64,000 bases of DNA from Oscillospiraceae bacterium (GTDB lineage: Bacteria; Bacillota; Clostridia; Oscillospirales; Oscillospiraceae). Location: the NCBI GenBank assembly GCA_017408915.1, contig JAFQTS010000020.1, forward strand, positions 1-64,000, given 5' to 3'. Position 1 is the stretch's first letter. Every line of letters starts with the position of its first letter. Made by a program: the position numbers and the translations under genes. The notes under the pieces were generated by a model, which saw only the letters and a list, made by a program, of their open reading frames with translations, was not told where the DNA came from and searched no databases. Shown in pieces: positions 16,379 through 24,778 of the stretch.

Positions 16379-16812
16379 CGCATTCGAGGGGCAATCCGCT
16401 TCTGCATCACCACGGTAGTACCGCGGCCAACCGACGATTTTACCCGCATGCGATCGGTAAAGCTCTCCATGATGGTAAAGCCCATACCGCTGCGCTCTTC
16501 CCCGCCCGTGGTAAACATGGGCTCACGGGCTTTGTCGATATTCTCGATGCCACAGCCCCAATCCCGCACGCTGATCTCCAAGGTGTTCTTCTCCAAAATA
16601 CGCACTTTCACCACGATCTTGCCCAGCGTGTTGGGATAGCCGTGAACGATAGAATTGGTCACTGCCTCACTGACGGCGGTCTTGATATCGCCAATTTCAT
16701 CGAGGGTCGGATCAAGTTGCGCTGCAAAAGTCGCTACCGCAGTACGAGCAAAGCTCTCATTGCTGCTGCGGCTTAAAAATTCCATTACCATATAGTTTTC
16801 CGTGCGCTGCAT
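16375..16812 (-). CDS. spoIIAB: Anti-sigma F factor SpoIIAB
   Basis: 145 residues. Serine kinase and anti-sigma factor holding SigF until SpoIIAA displaces it. GHKL ATPase features include AVSEAVTNSIVHGY (N box), VRDWGCGIENI (G1) and ERSGMGFTIM (G2). The ATG at 16812 has AAGGAGG upstream; the GTG six codons further up overlaps that site and was rejected. Middle gene of the spoIIA operon. Confidence 0.96.
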   Translation of the reverse strand: MQRTENYMVMEFLSRSSNESFARTAVATFAAQLDPTLDEIGDIKTAVSEAVTNSIVHGYPNTLGKIVVKVRILEKNTLEISVRDWGCGIENIDKAREPMFTTGGEERSGMGFTIMESFTDRMRVKSSVGRGTTVVMQKRIAPRMR

Positions 16813-16841
16813 ATGTATCTCCTCCTTCACATATCACGGTC

Positions 16842-17147
16842 TTATTCAATGGTCATCATGCGCCCTACACCTGCGGTTTCCAGCACCTTCCGCGCCTGTG
16901 CCGACACGCCCCGCAGCACCACACTGCCGCCCAGTTCGCGCATCCGCTGCCAGCCGCGCAAGGCAACTGCGATCCCCGCGCTGTCCATAAAGGTCACACC
17001 ACGAAAATCCATGACCAGTTCCGAGGGCAAAGCCGATTCAATCTCCCGCTCCAGCTTAGTTAATAAGCCGCAAGCTCCGTGATGATCCAGTTCTCCTCGT
17101 AATTTCAGCTCCAAAGTGCGCTCACGGCACATTGCGATCACTTCCAT
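16842..17147 (-). CDS. spoIIAA: Anti-anti-sigma factor SpoIIAA
   Basis: 101 residues, STAS domain. The phosphorylated Ser lies in VTFMDSAGIAVALRGW near residue 57. SpoIIAB phosphorylates it and SpoIIE removes the phosphate to free SigF. The ATG at 17147 follows AAAGGAG; the in-frame upstream extension lacks a site. A 7-base dyad (GACATGC / GCATGTC, 17175-17195) lies in the leader. I could not recognise a sigma H promoter with confidence. Confidence 0.94.
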   Translation of the reverse strand: MEVIAMCRERTLELKLRGELDHHGACGLLTKLEREIESALPSELVMDFRGVTFMDSAGIAVALRGWQRMRELGGSVVLRGVSAQARKVLETAGVGRMMTIE

Positions 17148-17205
17148 ATTGCTTGCTCCTTTATCCTTTGTTCTGACATGCTCCACAGGCATGTCTTGTT
17201 TTTTG

Positions 17206-17245
17206 CAAAAAAATAATCACCGTAGAGATTCTCTACGGTGATTAT
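17206..17245 (-). terminator. valS terminator
   Basis: 16-base perfect stem (ATAATCACCGTAGAGA and its complement, 17213-17245) followed on the minus strand by a T-run at 17206-17212. It separates valS from spoIIAA. Confidence 0.88.
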
Positions 17246-17296
17246 AGTGTATTTAGGATGTGATTTTCGTAGAACGCTGTCGCAGAACTAAGAAAA

Positions 17297-19927
17297 TCAG
17301 AACTGCATGGCGGCAGCGGACTCGTCCAGCTTGGCGATCAAGGCGCGGGCCTTGTCGGCCTTCTCGCGCTCGGCGTTGACCACAGCCTCGGGTGCGCGGG
17401 AGGTGAAGGACTCGTTGCTGAGCTTTGCCTCAATGCGGCGCAGGTTGTCCTCAGCCTTGGCGCGCTCCTTGGCGATGCGCTCCAGCTCGGCGGCGATGTC
17501 CACCAGTTCTGCCAAAGGCAGATAGATGTTGGCGTCGTGGGTGACCACGGTGACCATACCCGTCAGATCGGCGGGTGCCTCCGTCGTCACGGTGACCTCG
17601 CTGGCGTAAGCCAAGCGCTTGATGAAGTGGATACCCACCTCATAGGTGGCGGGACGGGCAGTCACCAGCACCATCTGTGCCTTCTTGGAGGGAGGCACGT
17701 TCATCTCGGCGCGGCGGGCGCGGACAGCGGTAATGGCGTCCTTAACGCACTCCATATCGGCCTCAGCCTCGGGGAAGTTCAGCTCCTCAGAGTAAGTGGG
17801 CCAGGGAGCGGTGATCAGGTAGTCACCCTCGTGAGGCAGTGCCTGCCAAATCTCCTCGGTGATGAAGGGCATGAAGGGATGCATCAGCTCCAGCACACGC
17901 AGCAGCACGTAGCACAGGACATTCTCAGCAGCCTTCTTAGCCTCGGCATCCTCGCCGTTGAGACGGGTCTTGGTCAGCTCGATATACCAGTCGCAATAGG
18001 TGTCCCAAATGAAGTCATAGACCTTGGCAGAGGCGATACCCAGCTCGAAAGCGTCCATGTTCTCGGTGACCTCGCGGATGAGGGTGTTCAGCTTGGACAG
18101 CACCCACTTATCCTCCAGCTCCAACTTCTCAGGCAGCTCCACCTTGTCGATGGTGAGGTTCATCATCACGAAGCGGGAAGCGTTCCAAATCTTGTTGGCG
18201 AAGTTACGCATTGCCTCACACTTCTCCACAAAGAAACGCATATCGTTACCGGGGCTATTGCCGGTGATGAGGTTGAAGCGCAGGGCGTCAGCGCCGTACT
18301 GCTCGGCCATCTCCAGAGGATCGATGCCGTTGCCCAAGGACTTGGACATCTTGCGACCCTTATCATCGCGGACAAGGCCGTGGATCAGCACCGTCTTAAA
18401 GGGCTCCTTCTTCATCTGCTCCATACCGGAGAAGATCATACGGGCAACCCAGAAGAAGATGATGTCATAACCGGTGACCAACACGGAAGTGGGATACCAG
18501 TAGTTGAGATCCTTGGCATCCAGATCGGGCCAACCCAAGGTGGAGAAGGGCCACAGAGCGGAGCTGAACCAAGTATCCAGCACGTCCTCTTCACGGGTCA
18601 GGCTGGTGCAGCCGCACTTGGCGCACTTGGTAGGATCTTCGCGATCCACGTTGATATGACCGCACTCGTCGCAGTACCAAGCAGGGATCTGATGACCCCA
18701 CCACAGCTGACGGGAGATGCACCAGTCATGGACGTTCTCCATCCAGTTGATATAGGTCTTGGTAAAGCGCTCGGGAACGAACTTGACGGTGTCATCCTTC
18801 ACCACGCGGATGGCCTCCTCAGCCAGAGGCTTCATCTTCACGAACCACTGAGCGGAGATCAGAGGCTCCACATCGTTGTGGCAGCGGTAGCAGGTACCCA
18901 CATTGTGGCTGTAGGGCACGGTCTTGACAAGGTAGCCCTCGGCCTCCAGATCGGCAACGATGGCCTTGCGGCACTCGTAGCGATCCATGCCGTTATACTT
19001 GCCGCCGTTTTCGTTGATCTTACCATCATCGGCGATGCAGCGGATAACCTCAAGGTTATGGCGCAGACCCACCTCGAAGTCGTTGGGGTCATGGGCGGGA
19101 GTCATCTTCACCGCACCGGTACCGAAGCCGATCTCGCAGTACTCGTCGCCCACGATGGGGATCTCGCGGTTCATGATAGGTAGGATGCAGGTCTTGCCGA
19201 TGAGGTGCTTGAAGTTCTCATCCTCGGGGTTCACGGCAACACCGGTGTCGCCCATCATGGTCTCGGGACGGGTGGTAGCCACCACGATATCACCGCTGCC
19301 ATCGGCGAGAGGATAGCGGACATGCCACAGGTTACCGGGCTTCTCGGTGTACTCCACCTCAGCATCAGACAGAGCCGTCAGGCAGTGGGGGCACCAGTTG
19401 ATGATGCGGCTGCCCTTGTAGATGAGGCCCTTCTCGTACAGTTCGCAGAAGGTCTCACGGACGGCGCGGGAGCAACCCTCGTCCATGGTGAAGCGGTCGC
19501 GGCTCCAGTCGCAGGAAGCGCCCATCTTCTTCTGCTGCTCCACGATACGGCTGCCGTACTTCTCCTTCCACGCCCACACGCGCTCGAGGAACTTCTCACG
19601 GCCCAAATCGTGGCGGGTGAGGCCCTCGGTGTTGCGGAGCTCTTCTTCCACCTTGATCTGGGTGGCGATACCTGCGTGGTCGCTGCCGGGCAGCCACAGA
19701 GCCTCAAAGCCCTGCATGCGCTTATAGCGGATGAGGATGTCCTGCAGCGTGCAGTCCATGGCGTGACCCATGTGGAGCTGACCCGTCACGTTGGGCGGGG
19801 GCATGACGATGCAGAAGGGTTCTTTGTCGGGATTAGGCTCGGCGCGGAAGCAGTTGTTATCCATCCACATCTGATAGATGCTGCTCTCCACCTGCCGAGG
19901 GTCATACACTTTCGGCAATTCTTTCAT
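17297..19927 (-). CDS. valS: Valyl-tRNA synthetase
   Basis: 876 residues. Class I synthetase charging tRNA-Val. The HIGH-type motif PPPNVTGQLHMGHA lies near residue 42 and [12 protein letters not shown] near 523. The editing domain and the C-terminal coiled-coil arm (AELERIAKERAKAE, near 830) are both present. The ATG at 19927 has AAGGAG upstream. It is expressed from its own promoter through a T-box leader, so it should respond to uncharged tRNA-Val. Confidence 0.98.
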   Translation of the reverse strand: MKELPKVYDPRQVESSIYQMWMDNNCFRAEPNPDKEPFCIVMPPPNVTGQLHMGHAMDCTLQDILIRYKRMQGFEALWLPGSDHAGIATQIKVEEELRNTEGLTRHDLGREKFLERVWAWKEKYGSRIVEQQKKMGASCDWSRDRFTMDEGCSRAVRETFCELYEKGLIYKGSRIINWCPHCLTALSDAEVEYTEKPGNLWHVRYPLADGSGDIVVATTRPETMMGDTGVAVNPEDENFKHLIGKTCILPIMNREIPIVGDEYCEIGFGTGAVKMTPAHDPNDFEVGLRHNLEVIRCIADDGKINENGGKYNGMDRYECRKAIVADLEAEGYLVKTVPYSHNVGTCYRCHNDVEPLISAQWFVKMKPLAEEAIRVVKDDTVKFVPERFTKTYINWMENVHDWCISRQLWWGHQIPAWYCDECGHINVDREDPTKCAKCGCTSLTREEDVLDTWFSSALWPFSTLGWPDLDAKDLNYWYPTSVLVTGYDIIFFWVARMIFSGMEQMKKEPFKTVLIHGLVRDDKGRKMSKSLGNGIDPLEMAEQYGADALRFNLITGNSPGNDMRFFVEKCEAMRNFANKIWNASRFVMMNLTIDKVELPEKLELEDKWVLSKLNTLIREVTENMDAFELGIASAKVYDFIWDTYCDWYIELTKTRLNGEDAEAKKAAENVLCYVLLRVLELMHPFMPFITEEIWQALPHEGDYLITAPWPTYSEELNFPEAEADMECVKDAITAVRARRAEMNVPPSKKAQMVLVTARPATYEVGIHFIKRLAYASEVTVTTEAPADLTGMVTVVTHDANIYLPLAELVDIAAELERIAKERAKAEDNLRRIEAKLSNESFTSRAPEAVVNAEREKADKARALIAKLDESAAAMQF

Positions 19928-19961
19928 AGTTGTAACTCCTTACTTGAGATTGTTGGCAAAA

Positions 19962-20227
19962 CAAAAAATCGCCTTGTTTTGCCGCAGCAAAACAGGGCGA
20001 ACTTACGTCCGTGGTACCACCTGTATTCGGGAATGATCCCGCACTCATTCGATGCAATTACACCGCGCCCCGATAACGGTGGGCAAACCGTTGCGGCCTA
20101 CTGCGCTTTTCAGCCGAAAGCTCCGGGACGACTTGGGCAGGGCTTCACGGGAACTTACACCAACCGTTCCCTCTCTTGGCATCCGCTTAAACTGCTTACT
20201 GCTTCCCTTCATCGCTTGTACAATATT
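19962..20227 (-). promoter_or_regulatory. T-box riboswitch leader of valS
   Basis: The T-box element GGTGGTACCACGG is at about 20010-20022 on the minus strand. It precedes a terminator whose long stem and T-run lie at 19962-20000. Upstream are the stem I start GCGATGAAGGGAA (about 20208-20220) and the conserved GAGAGGGAACGGTTGGTG. The specifier candidate is GTC at 20130-20132, directly before GTCCCGGAGC. Alignment with the leuS leader, which has CTG at the same point, supports Val GUC as specifier. Confidence 0.9.
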
Positions 20228-20233
20228 GAGTAG

Positions 20234-20262
20234 AGTTTACTATATGCAAACAAAAAAGTCAA
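20234..20262 (-). promoter_or_regulatory. valS promoter
   Basis: On the minus strand TTGACT (20257-20262), 17-base spacer, TAAACT (20234-20239), just before the T-box leader. Confidence 0.65.
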
Positions 20263-20502
20263 GAGATGGTTTTTCTTTTCTCTTTTACCCTGATTGTGAC
20301 TGAATTGCTCTTCGTCGGTTTCACGAAGTGTTGATATGCACAAGGAAATATGGTAAAGTAAACGAAACGACAGACGACACTTTGCGAAACAACTTTCACA
20401 ATTGCAGTAGTTTGCAACTTCAAGTTGCGCAAACGCAAATATAGGTTGGTAGATTTTGCTCTACTTGTGTTTATAATTAGTTGTGAAAAGGAGGTAATCT
20501 GT
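20263..20502. other. AT-rich intergenic stretch with dyads upstream of the XRE gene
   Basis: No gene seen. Contains a perfect dyad GCAACTT-C-AAGTTGC (20414-20428) and a smaller dyad GTAGA-N6-TCTAC (20449-20464) just before a TATAAT at 20472-20477. No well-spaced -35 was found. These dyads are candidate operators for the XRE protein (inference). Confidence 0.45.
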
Positions 20503-21042
20503 ATGAGCTTTGCAGAAAATCTGAAACAACTAAGAAAAGATAAACATTTATCCCAGGAGGAGTTAGCAGATATTCTTGCTGTGAGTCGTCAAGCCGTCTC
20601 AAAGTGGGAGCAAGGAATTGGATATCCGGAAGTGGAAACATTGCTGTTACTTTCAAATAAGTTACATATTTCACTGGACAGCTTAATGGAAACGGAGATC
20701 ACACAAGAGTCCAATACCGAAAAGCAGAATGTAACAGGAACGATCACAATAACCTCACCCTTTGAACATGTAATTGTTACATGTCATAAAGTTGTGGCTT
20801 CCGGAAAAATGTCTGGCGGAAAATCATCGCCACAGTATGCGCTTTTCGCTGCAAGTGAAGGAAAAGGTTTCTTCGGTGAAGAGCCAACAACGTTTTTAGG
20901 CTGGTATGTGAATGAAGAGGATATTTCCAAAGAAATCACGGAAATCCACAATGCCATTGTGAACGGGATTTCGGTATATACTTTAAAGTACAGTGTTCGA
21001 ACGAAAAAAGGCTTACTTGGAATAAGAATAGAATCGGAATAA
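20503..21042 (+). CDS. XRE-family transcriptional regulator
   Basis: 179 residues. The N-terminal HTH (FAENLKQLRKDKHLSQEEL, LAVSRQAVSKWEQGIGYP) is typical of the family. The remaining 110 residues (ITITSPFEHVIVTCHKV and onward) are not a domain I recognise. The ATG at 20503 has a strong AAAGGAGGT. By eye the gene is AT-richer than its neighbours (many AAA, ATT and TTA codons), suggesting acquisition. Target unknown; the dyads upstream suggest self-control. Confidence 0.85.
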   Translation: MSFAENLKQLRKDKHLSQEELADILAVSRQAVSKWEQGIGYPEVETLLLLSNKLHISLDSLMETEITQESNTEKQNVTGTITITSPFEHVIVTCHKVVASGKMSGGKSSPQYALFAASEGKGFFGEEPTTFLGWYVNEEDISKEITEIHNAIVNGISVYTLKYSVRTKKGLLGIRIESE

Positions 21043-21122
21043 ATAAGCAGTCAAAATTTTTGACAAATGAGTAGTCCTTCATCGATGGCAACAGGAATCA
21101 GCTCAACTAAACCATTTTCTCC

Positions 21123-21153
21123 TTGACTCTCACGCTGCGTCATAGTGTATCCT
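21123..21153 (+). promoter_or_regulatory. MerR-type promoter with 19-base spacer
   Basis: TTGACT (21123-21128), 19-base spacer, TATCCT (21148-21153). The overlong spacer and its near-dyad content (CTCACGCTGCG) are the hallmark of promoters that MerR proteins activate by twisting DNA. It lies directly before the MerR gene, so self-activation is likely. Confidence 0.65.
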
Positions 21154-21174
21154 CTCATTAAAGGGGTGAGAACC

Positions 21175-21891
21175 ATGAACATGCAAATCAAAGAATTCGC
21201 CGCATATACAGGAGTCAGTGTCCGCACACTGCATTATTACGATGAGATCGGGTTGCTAAAGCCTGCGTTTGTTGACCGCATTACCGGCTATCGCTATTAC
21301 GACAACACTTCCCTCCTTCGTATGCAGGAGATCCTTTTTTACCGCGAACTGGACTTCTCTTTGAAGCGCATTGGAGAGATTCTATCATCCCCGCACTACG
21401 ATAAAACTGCGGCGCTGCAGGAGCAAAAGCAGCTGCTCATTCTGAAAAAAGAACGGTTGGAGCGGCTGATCTCCGCTATTGACGGCGCTGAGAGAGGAGA
21501 AAACGTGATGAACGCATTTGACAAAACGAAAATTGAGGGCTACAAACAGGAAGCAAAAGCCCGTTGGGGCGATACTGCCGCCTATGCCCAGTACACAGAG
21601 AAGGTCGCAGGCAAAAACGAAAGGGATTTGTTTGCAGGCATGGAGGCCGTCCTTGCGGAATTTTCCGCCTGTAAGGGACAGGGCAATGTCCCCTCCTCCC
21701 CCGCTGCGCAGGAACTGGTGGAAAAACTGCAAAACTACATCAGCAACAACTTCTACACCTGCACCAAGGAGATTTTGGCGGGCTTAGGACAGATGTACAC
21801 CGCGGACGAGCGATTCAAAACCAACATCGACAAACACGGCGAGGGCACGGCATCATTTATCAGCAGCGCCATTGCCCATTACTGCGCCTGA
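21175..21891 (+). CDS. MerR-family regulator with TipAS ligand domain
   Basis: 238 residues. MerR HTH at residues 1-70 (IKEFAAYTGVSVRTLHYYD, RITGYRYYD), then a coiled coil (EQKQLLILKKERLERLISA). The C-terminal domain (KIEGYKQEAKARWGDTAAY, GQMYTADERF) is of the TipAS type, which binds thiopeptide-like or other antibiotics and activates the promoter. ATG at 21175, site AAAGGGG. No efflux or resistance gene lies next to it; the nearest downstream gene is sdaAB. Ligand unknown. Confidence 0.88.
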   Translation: MNMQIKEFAAYTGVSVRTLHYYDEIGLLKPAFVDRITGYRYYDNTSLLRMQEILFYRELDFSLKRIGEILSSPHYDKTAALQEQKQLLILKKERLERLISAIDGAERGENVMNAFDKTKIEGYKQEAKARWGDTAAYAQYTEKVAGKNERDLFAGMEAVLAEFSACKGQGNVPSSPAAQELVEKLQNYISNNFYTCTKEILAGLGQMYTADERFKTNIDKHGEGTASFISSAIAHYCA

Positions 21892-21903
21892 TTGTATCAA
21901 CAC

Positions 21904-21940
21904 CACCTCCTTGCTGCCACGGCGACAGGGAGGTGATTTT
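21904..21940 (+). terminator. Possible terminator of the MerR gene
   Basis: CACCTCC (21904-21910) pairs with GGAGGTG (21929-21935), followed by ATTTTA. The loop is long (18 bases) and the T-run short, so the call is weak. Confidence 0.35.
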
Positions 21941-22041
21941 ATGCACTCTTTATCTCTTTTCTACACCTTTCTTCTTCCCTTTTCCCATTTCCTGTGTTAC
22001 AATAACCCCAAAGAAATCCTTTGATAAAGGAGCGAATAGCG

Positions 22042-22740
22042 ATGGATATTTTTGATATTCTCGGCCCCGTGATGGTTGGCCCCTCCTCTTCCCATACGGC
22101 AGGTGCCGTGCGCATTGGACTGATGGCACGAACCCTTCTTGGCACTGAGCCTGTCCGCGCCAACATCCACCTCCATGGCTCTTTTGCCGAGACGGGTATG
22201 GGGCACGGTACTGACAAGGCGCTGGTGGCAGGTCTTTTGGGCATGAAGCCCGATGATCTGCGTATCCCCAACTCCTTTGAGGTAGCGCAGGAGCAGGGCT
22301 TTGCCTTCCACTTTGATACCCGTGAGCTGCGGGATGCCCACCCCAATACCGCCATGATCTGCGTCTATGATAAAAACGACAAGCGCTTGGAGATTCAAGC
22401 CTCCAGCCTCGGCGGCGGACGCATTAAGGTCAATAAGATCGACGGCATCGCCGTGGATTTCAGCGGCGACTACAATACGCTGGTGATCCGCAATTTGGAC
22501 TACTATTCTTCCGAAGCCGCCGTCACCACCATTCTCAACCAGTTCCGCATCAATATCGCCAACATGAGCATGTGGCGGCAGAAGCGTGGCGGTGAATCCC
22601 TCATGATCATTGAGACGGATCAGCATGTCTCCCCTCAGCAGGTGGAGTTTATCGGCACGCTGCCCGGTGTGGTGGCGATCACCTATTACGACAAGGAGGA
22701 TAAGGACGATGGCTCTACTGTCGATGCAGGAAATCCTTGA
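22042..22740 (+). CDS. sdaAB: L-serine ammonia-lyase, iron-sulfur dependent, subunit beta
   Basis: 232 residues. With SdaAA it deaminates L-serine to pyruvate. The N-terminal FDILGPVMVGPSSSHTAGAVR is the conserved serine-binding start; the C-terminal part (ISMWRQKRGG-like segment, ETDQHVS) is an ACT domain. The ATG at 22042 follows AAAGGAG. The last 32 bases overlap sdaAA, so translation is coupled. The pyruvate produced could feed the PFOR encoded nearby (inference). Confidence 0.95.
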   Translation: MDIFDILGPVMVGPSSSHTAGAVRIGLMARTLLGTEPVRANIHLHGSFAETGMGHGTDKALVAGLLGMKPDDLRIPNSFEVAQEQGFAFHFDTRELRDAHPNTAMICVYDKNDKRLEIQASSLGGGRIKVNKIDGIAVDFSGDYNTLVIRNLDYYSSEAAVTTILNQFRINIANMSMWRQKRGGESLMIIETDQHVSPQQVEFIGTLPGVVAITYYDKEDKDDGSTVDAGNP

Positions 22741-23596
22741 CCGCTCCCACGAGAGCGGAAAGCCCTTTTGGGAGATCGTATTGGAAGATGACATGGAGGA
22801 ACGTCAGGTAACACGGGAAACCTCCATGGCAAAGATGCTCAGCGTGTGGCAGGCCATGAAGGATGCTTCCGACAGCTACACAGGCCGTCGCCGCAGCGTC
22901 AGTGGCTTGGTAGGCGGCGAGGGCATGAAAATGCGCCAGTACAACATGCGCCATGACTCTCTCTCCGGCGGCTATATCGGCGATGTGATCGCCGAGGCGC
23001 TGAGCATGGGCGAATCCAACGCCTGTATGTGCCGCATTGTGGCAGCCCCTACGGCGGGCGCTTGCGGCGTCCTCCCTGCTGTGCTGCTGCCCTTGAACAA
23101 GTATGAAGAGGTCAGCCAGCATCAGATCCTTGAGGCGCTGTATGTTGCCAGCGGTATCGGCGCTGTCATCGCCTACAAGGGCTCTATTGCCGGTGCTGCC
23201 GGCGGCTGCCAAGCCGAGATCGGCACTGCCTCTGCCATGGCAGCAGGCGCATTGGTGGCCCTCCGCGGCGGCAGCGGTGAGCAGATCTGCCACGCCGTTG
23301 CCATGAACATTGCCAACCTCATGGGTCTCGTCTGCGATCCCATTGCAGGCTTGGTGGAAGTCCCCTGTGTCAAGCGCAATGTCATCGGCGCTATGAACGC
23401 CGTCAGCTGCGCCGACATGGCGCTGGCAGGCTGCGAGAGCCAAGTCCCTGTGGACGAGGTCATTGATGCCATGGACGAGGTGGGTCGCCGTATGCCCGTG
23501 GAGTTCCGCGAAACGGCACTGGGCGGTCTTGCCGCTACACCTACAGGCCGCGCTGTGAAGGCGAAGATGGAAGAACTCCGATTGAAGAACACCTAA
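22709..23596 (+). CDS. sdaAA: L-serine ammonia-lyase, iron-sulfur dependent, subunit alpha
   Basis: 295 residues, catalytic subunit carrying the oxygen-sensitive 4Fe-4S cluster. APTAGACGVLPAVLL near residue 110 and the Cys residues in GLVCDPIAGLVEVPC near 208-222 belong to the cluster region. The ATG at 22709 has AAGGAGG nine bases upstream inside sdaAB. A strong terminator follows. Confidence 0.95.
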   Translation: MALLSMQEILDRSHESGKPFWEIVLEDDMEERQVTRETSMAKMLSVWQAMKDASDSYTGRRRSVSGLVGGEGMKMRQYNMRHDSLSGGYIGDVIAEALSMGESNACMCRIVAAPTAGACGVLPAVLLPLNKYEEVSQHQILEALYVASGIGAVIAYKGSIAGAAGGCQAEIGTASAMAAGALVALRGGSGEQICHAVAMNIANLMGLVCDPIAGLVEVPCVKRNVIGAMNAVSCADMALAGCESQVPVDEVIDAMDEVGRRMPVEFRETALGGLAATPTGRAVKAKMEELRLKNT

Positions 23597-23603
23597 ACGA
23601 TAG

Positions 23604-23636
23604 AACTCCCTCCGCACAATGCGGAGGGAGTTTTTT
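23604..23636 (+). terminator. sdaA terminator
   Basis: Arms AACTCCCTCCGCA / TGCGGAGGGAGTT around CAA, then six T. It overlaps the last base pairs of the convergent XRE gene. Confidence 0.9.
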
Positions 23637-24630
23637 ATGCTTTTTTACCCATTCGCAAGCCCATAAGAAGCAAGACTATGCCAATCAACGCAGCAGACAG
23701 AAAAATCAGCAACTGCACGTTTCCGTTGATACACTGTTCCCAGTTGTGGAAATCCACATAATACTGGTCACCCTTCGTGTGGAGAAAAAAATCTACCACG
23801 TAACCTGCAAAGTAATACATCACTGCACAAACCAGCGTACATACGCCGCCCTTTATGAGCCCATTCCACGGCAGCAGACAGATAAGCGCACAAAGGAGAA
23901 GGGGGATGAAACTATACGCTGCGATGGCAAAGGCAGGCAGTAGAGAAAATGGCTGATAAAAACGTACCGTCAGCAACAAAAGCGCCGTCAGCACCAACAA
24001 AAGTATCGCCACAGCAAGAAACGCATACCGCTTATACTGTGTTCTATGGAGAAAGATCGGCAAAAATACCGCCACATATCCCATCAGTACGCCGACACAA
24101 GCAGTGGGCACCCAAAATAAACCGCGGGTATATACGCCGCAGGTAAACAGCAGCAGACAGATGGAGAGATAGCTTGTGGCAACAAACACCTGCAGCTTGT
24201 GCTCTTCTGTGAACAGTGTAAAGGTGGGGATAAAGGAATAGGCGCACAGCAGCGAAGCCAGCACAATGAAGAACCAAGATAGCGTATGGTTTACCGCCAA
24301 ATTGCAGATGAAGCAAATGAGCAGTGCCAAGGAATAGGCAATGGTGGGAAGCCAAAACCATACGCCGCGAATCGTGCGGAATTTCTTTGCCTCACGCTGG
24401 ACTTTTCGCGCCGCCGTATCGGTGGAGGCGGTGAGGAATTCATGCTCGCTGATCTCCAGCACACGGCAGATGTCGCCAATGAGCGTGATGTCGGGATAGG
24501 ATGCGCCACGCTCCCACTTGCTGATAGCACCTTCCGTCACAAACAGAAGCTCTGCCAATTCTTTTTGGGAATAGTTCTTTTCGATGCGTTTGCTTTTAAT
24601 GAATGCACCAAAGGTTTTCTTGTCCGTCAT
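23635..24630 (-). CDS. Membrane-bound XRE-family regulator
   Basis: 331 residues. An N-terminal XRE HTH (FGAFIKSKRIEKNYSQKEL, FVTEGAISKWERGASYPD, residues 8-60) is joined to about eight hydrophobic helices from residue 88 to the C-terminus (for example WLPTIAYSLALLICFI and LLIFLSAALIGIVLLL). This layout suggests a DNA-binding protein tethered to the membrane, possibly sensing the envelope. Function unknown. ATG at 24630, site AGAGGTG. Convergent with sdaAA. Confidence 0.85.
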   Translation of the reverse strand: MTDKKTFGAFIKSKRIEKNYSQKELAELLFVTEGAISKWERGASYPDITLIGDICRVLEISEHEFLTASTDTAARKVQREAKKFRTIRGVWFWLPTIAYSLALLICFICNLAVNHTLSWFFIVLASLLCAYSFIPTFTLFTEEHKLQVFVATSYLSICLLLFTCGVYTRGLFWVPTACVGVLMGYVAVFLPIFLHRTQYKRYAFLAVAILLLVLTALLLLTVRFYQPFSLLPAFAIAAYSFIPLLLCALICLLPWNGLIKGGVCTLVCAVMYYFAGYVVDFFLHTKGDQYYVDFHNWEQCINGNVQLLIFLSAALIGIVLLLMGLRMGKKA

Positions 24631-24711
24631 GGGGTATCACCTCTTGGGATATGGTAGTCTAAACGCATAAAAATGTCAATGGACTGTTACGCCACCCCGT
24701 AATGACAGCAA

Positions 24712-24743
24712 GGAAGGGAGAAAGGCACGCCTTTCTCCCTTCC
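24712..24743. terminator. Hairpin downstream of nifJ
   Basis: 14-base perfect arms (GGAAGGGAGAAAGG and complement) around CACG. The T-run is on the plus-strand side; nifJ, the gene it follows, is on the minus strand, where the T-run is poor. A 14-base perfect palindrome GAAACGATCGTTTC (24764-24777) lies between it and the nifJ stop. Terminator role for nifJ is plausible but not clean. Confidence 0.45.
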
Positions 24744-24778
24744 CTTTTTATGCTTTAGACTTTGAAACGATCGTTTCC

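Noticed and set aside
17175..17195. GACATGC-N7-GCATGTC dyad before spoIIAA as a sigma H or Spo0A site
   Set aside because: It matches neither a Spo0A box (TGTCGAA) nor a sigma H promoter well enough to call.
17537..19183. 548-codon open frame opposite valS
   Set aside because: Same kind of shadow as the leuS and nifJ cases.
21051..21143. 30-codon minus-strand open frame starting MTQRESQGENGLVEL
   Set aside because: Reads like coding sequence but has no ribosome site and overlaps the MerR promoter; too short to call, noted only as a possible remnant.
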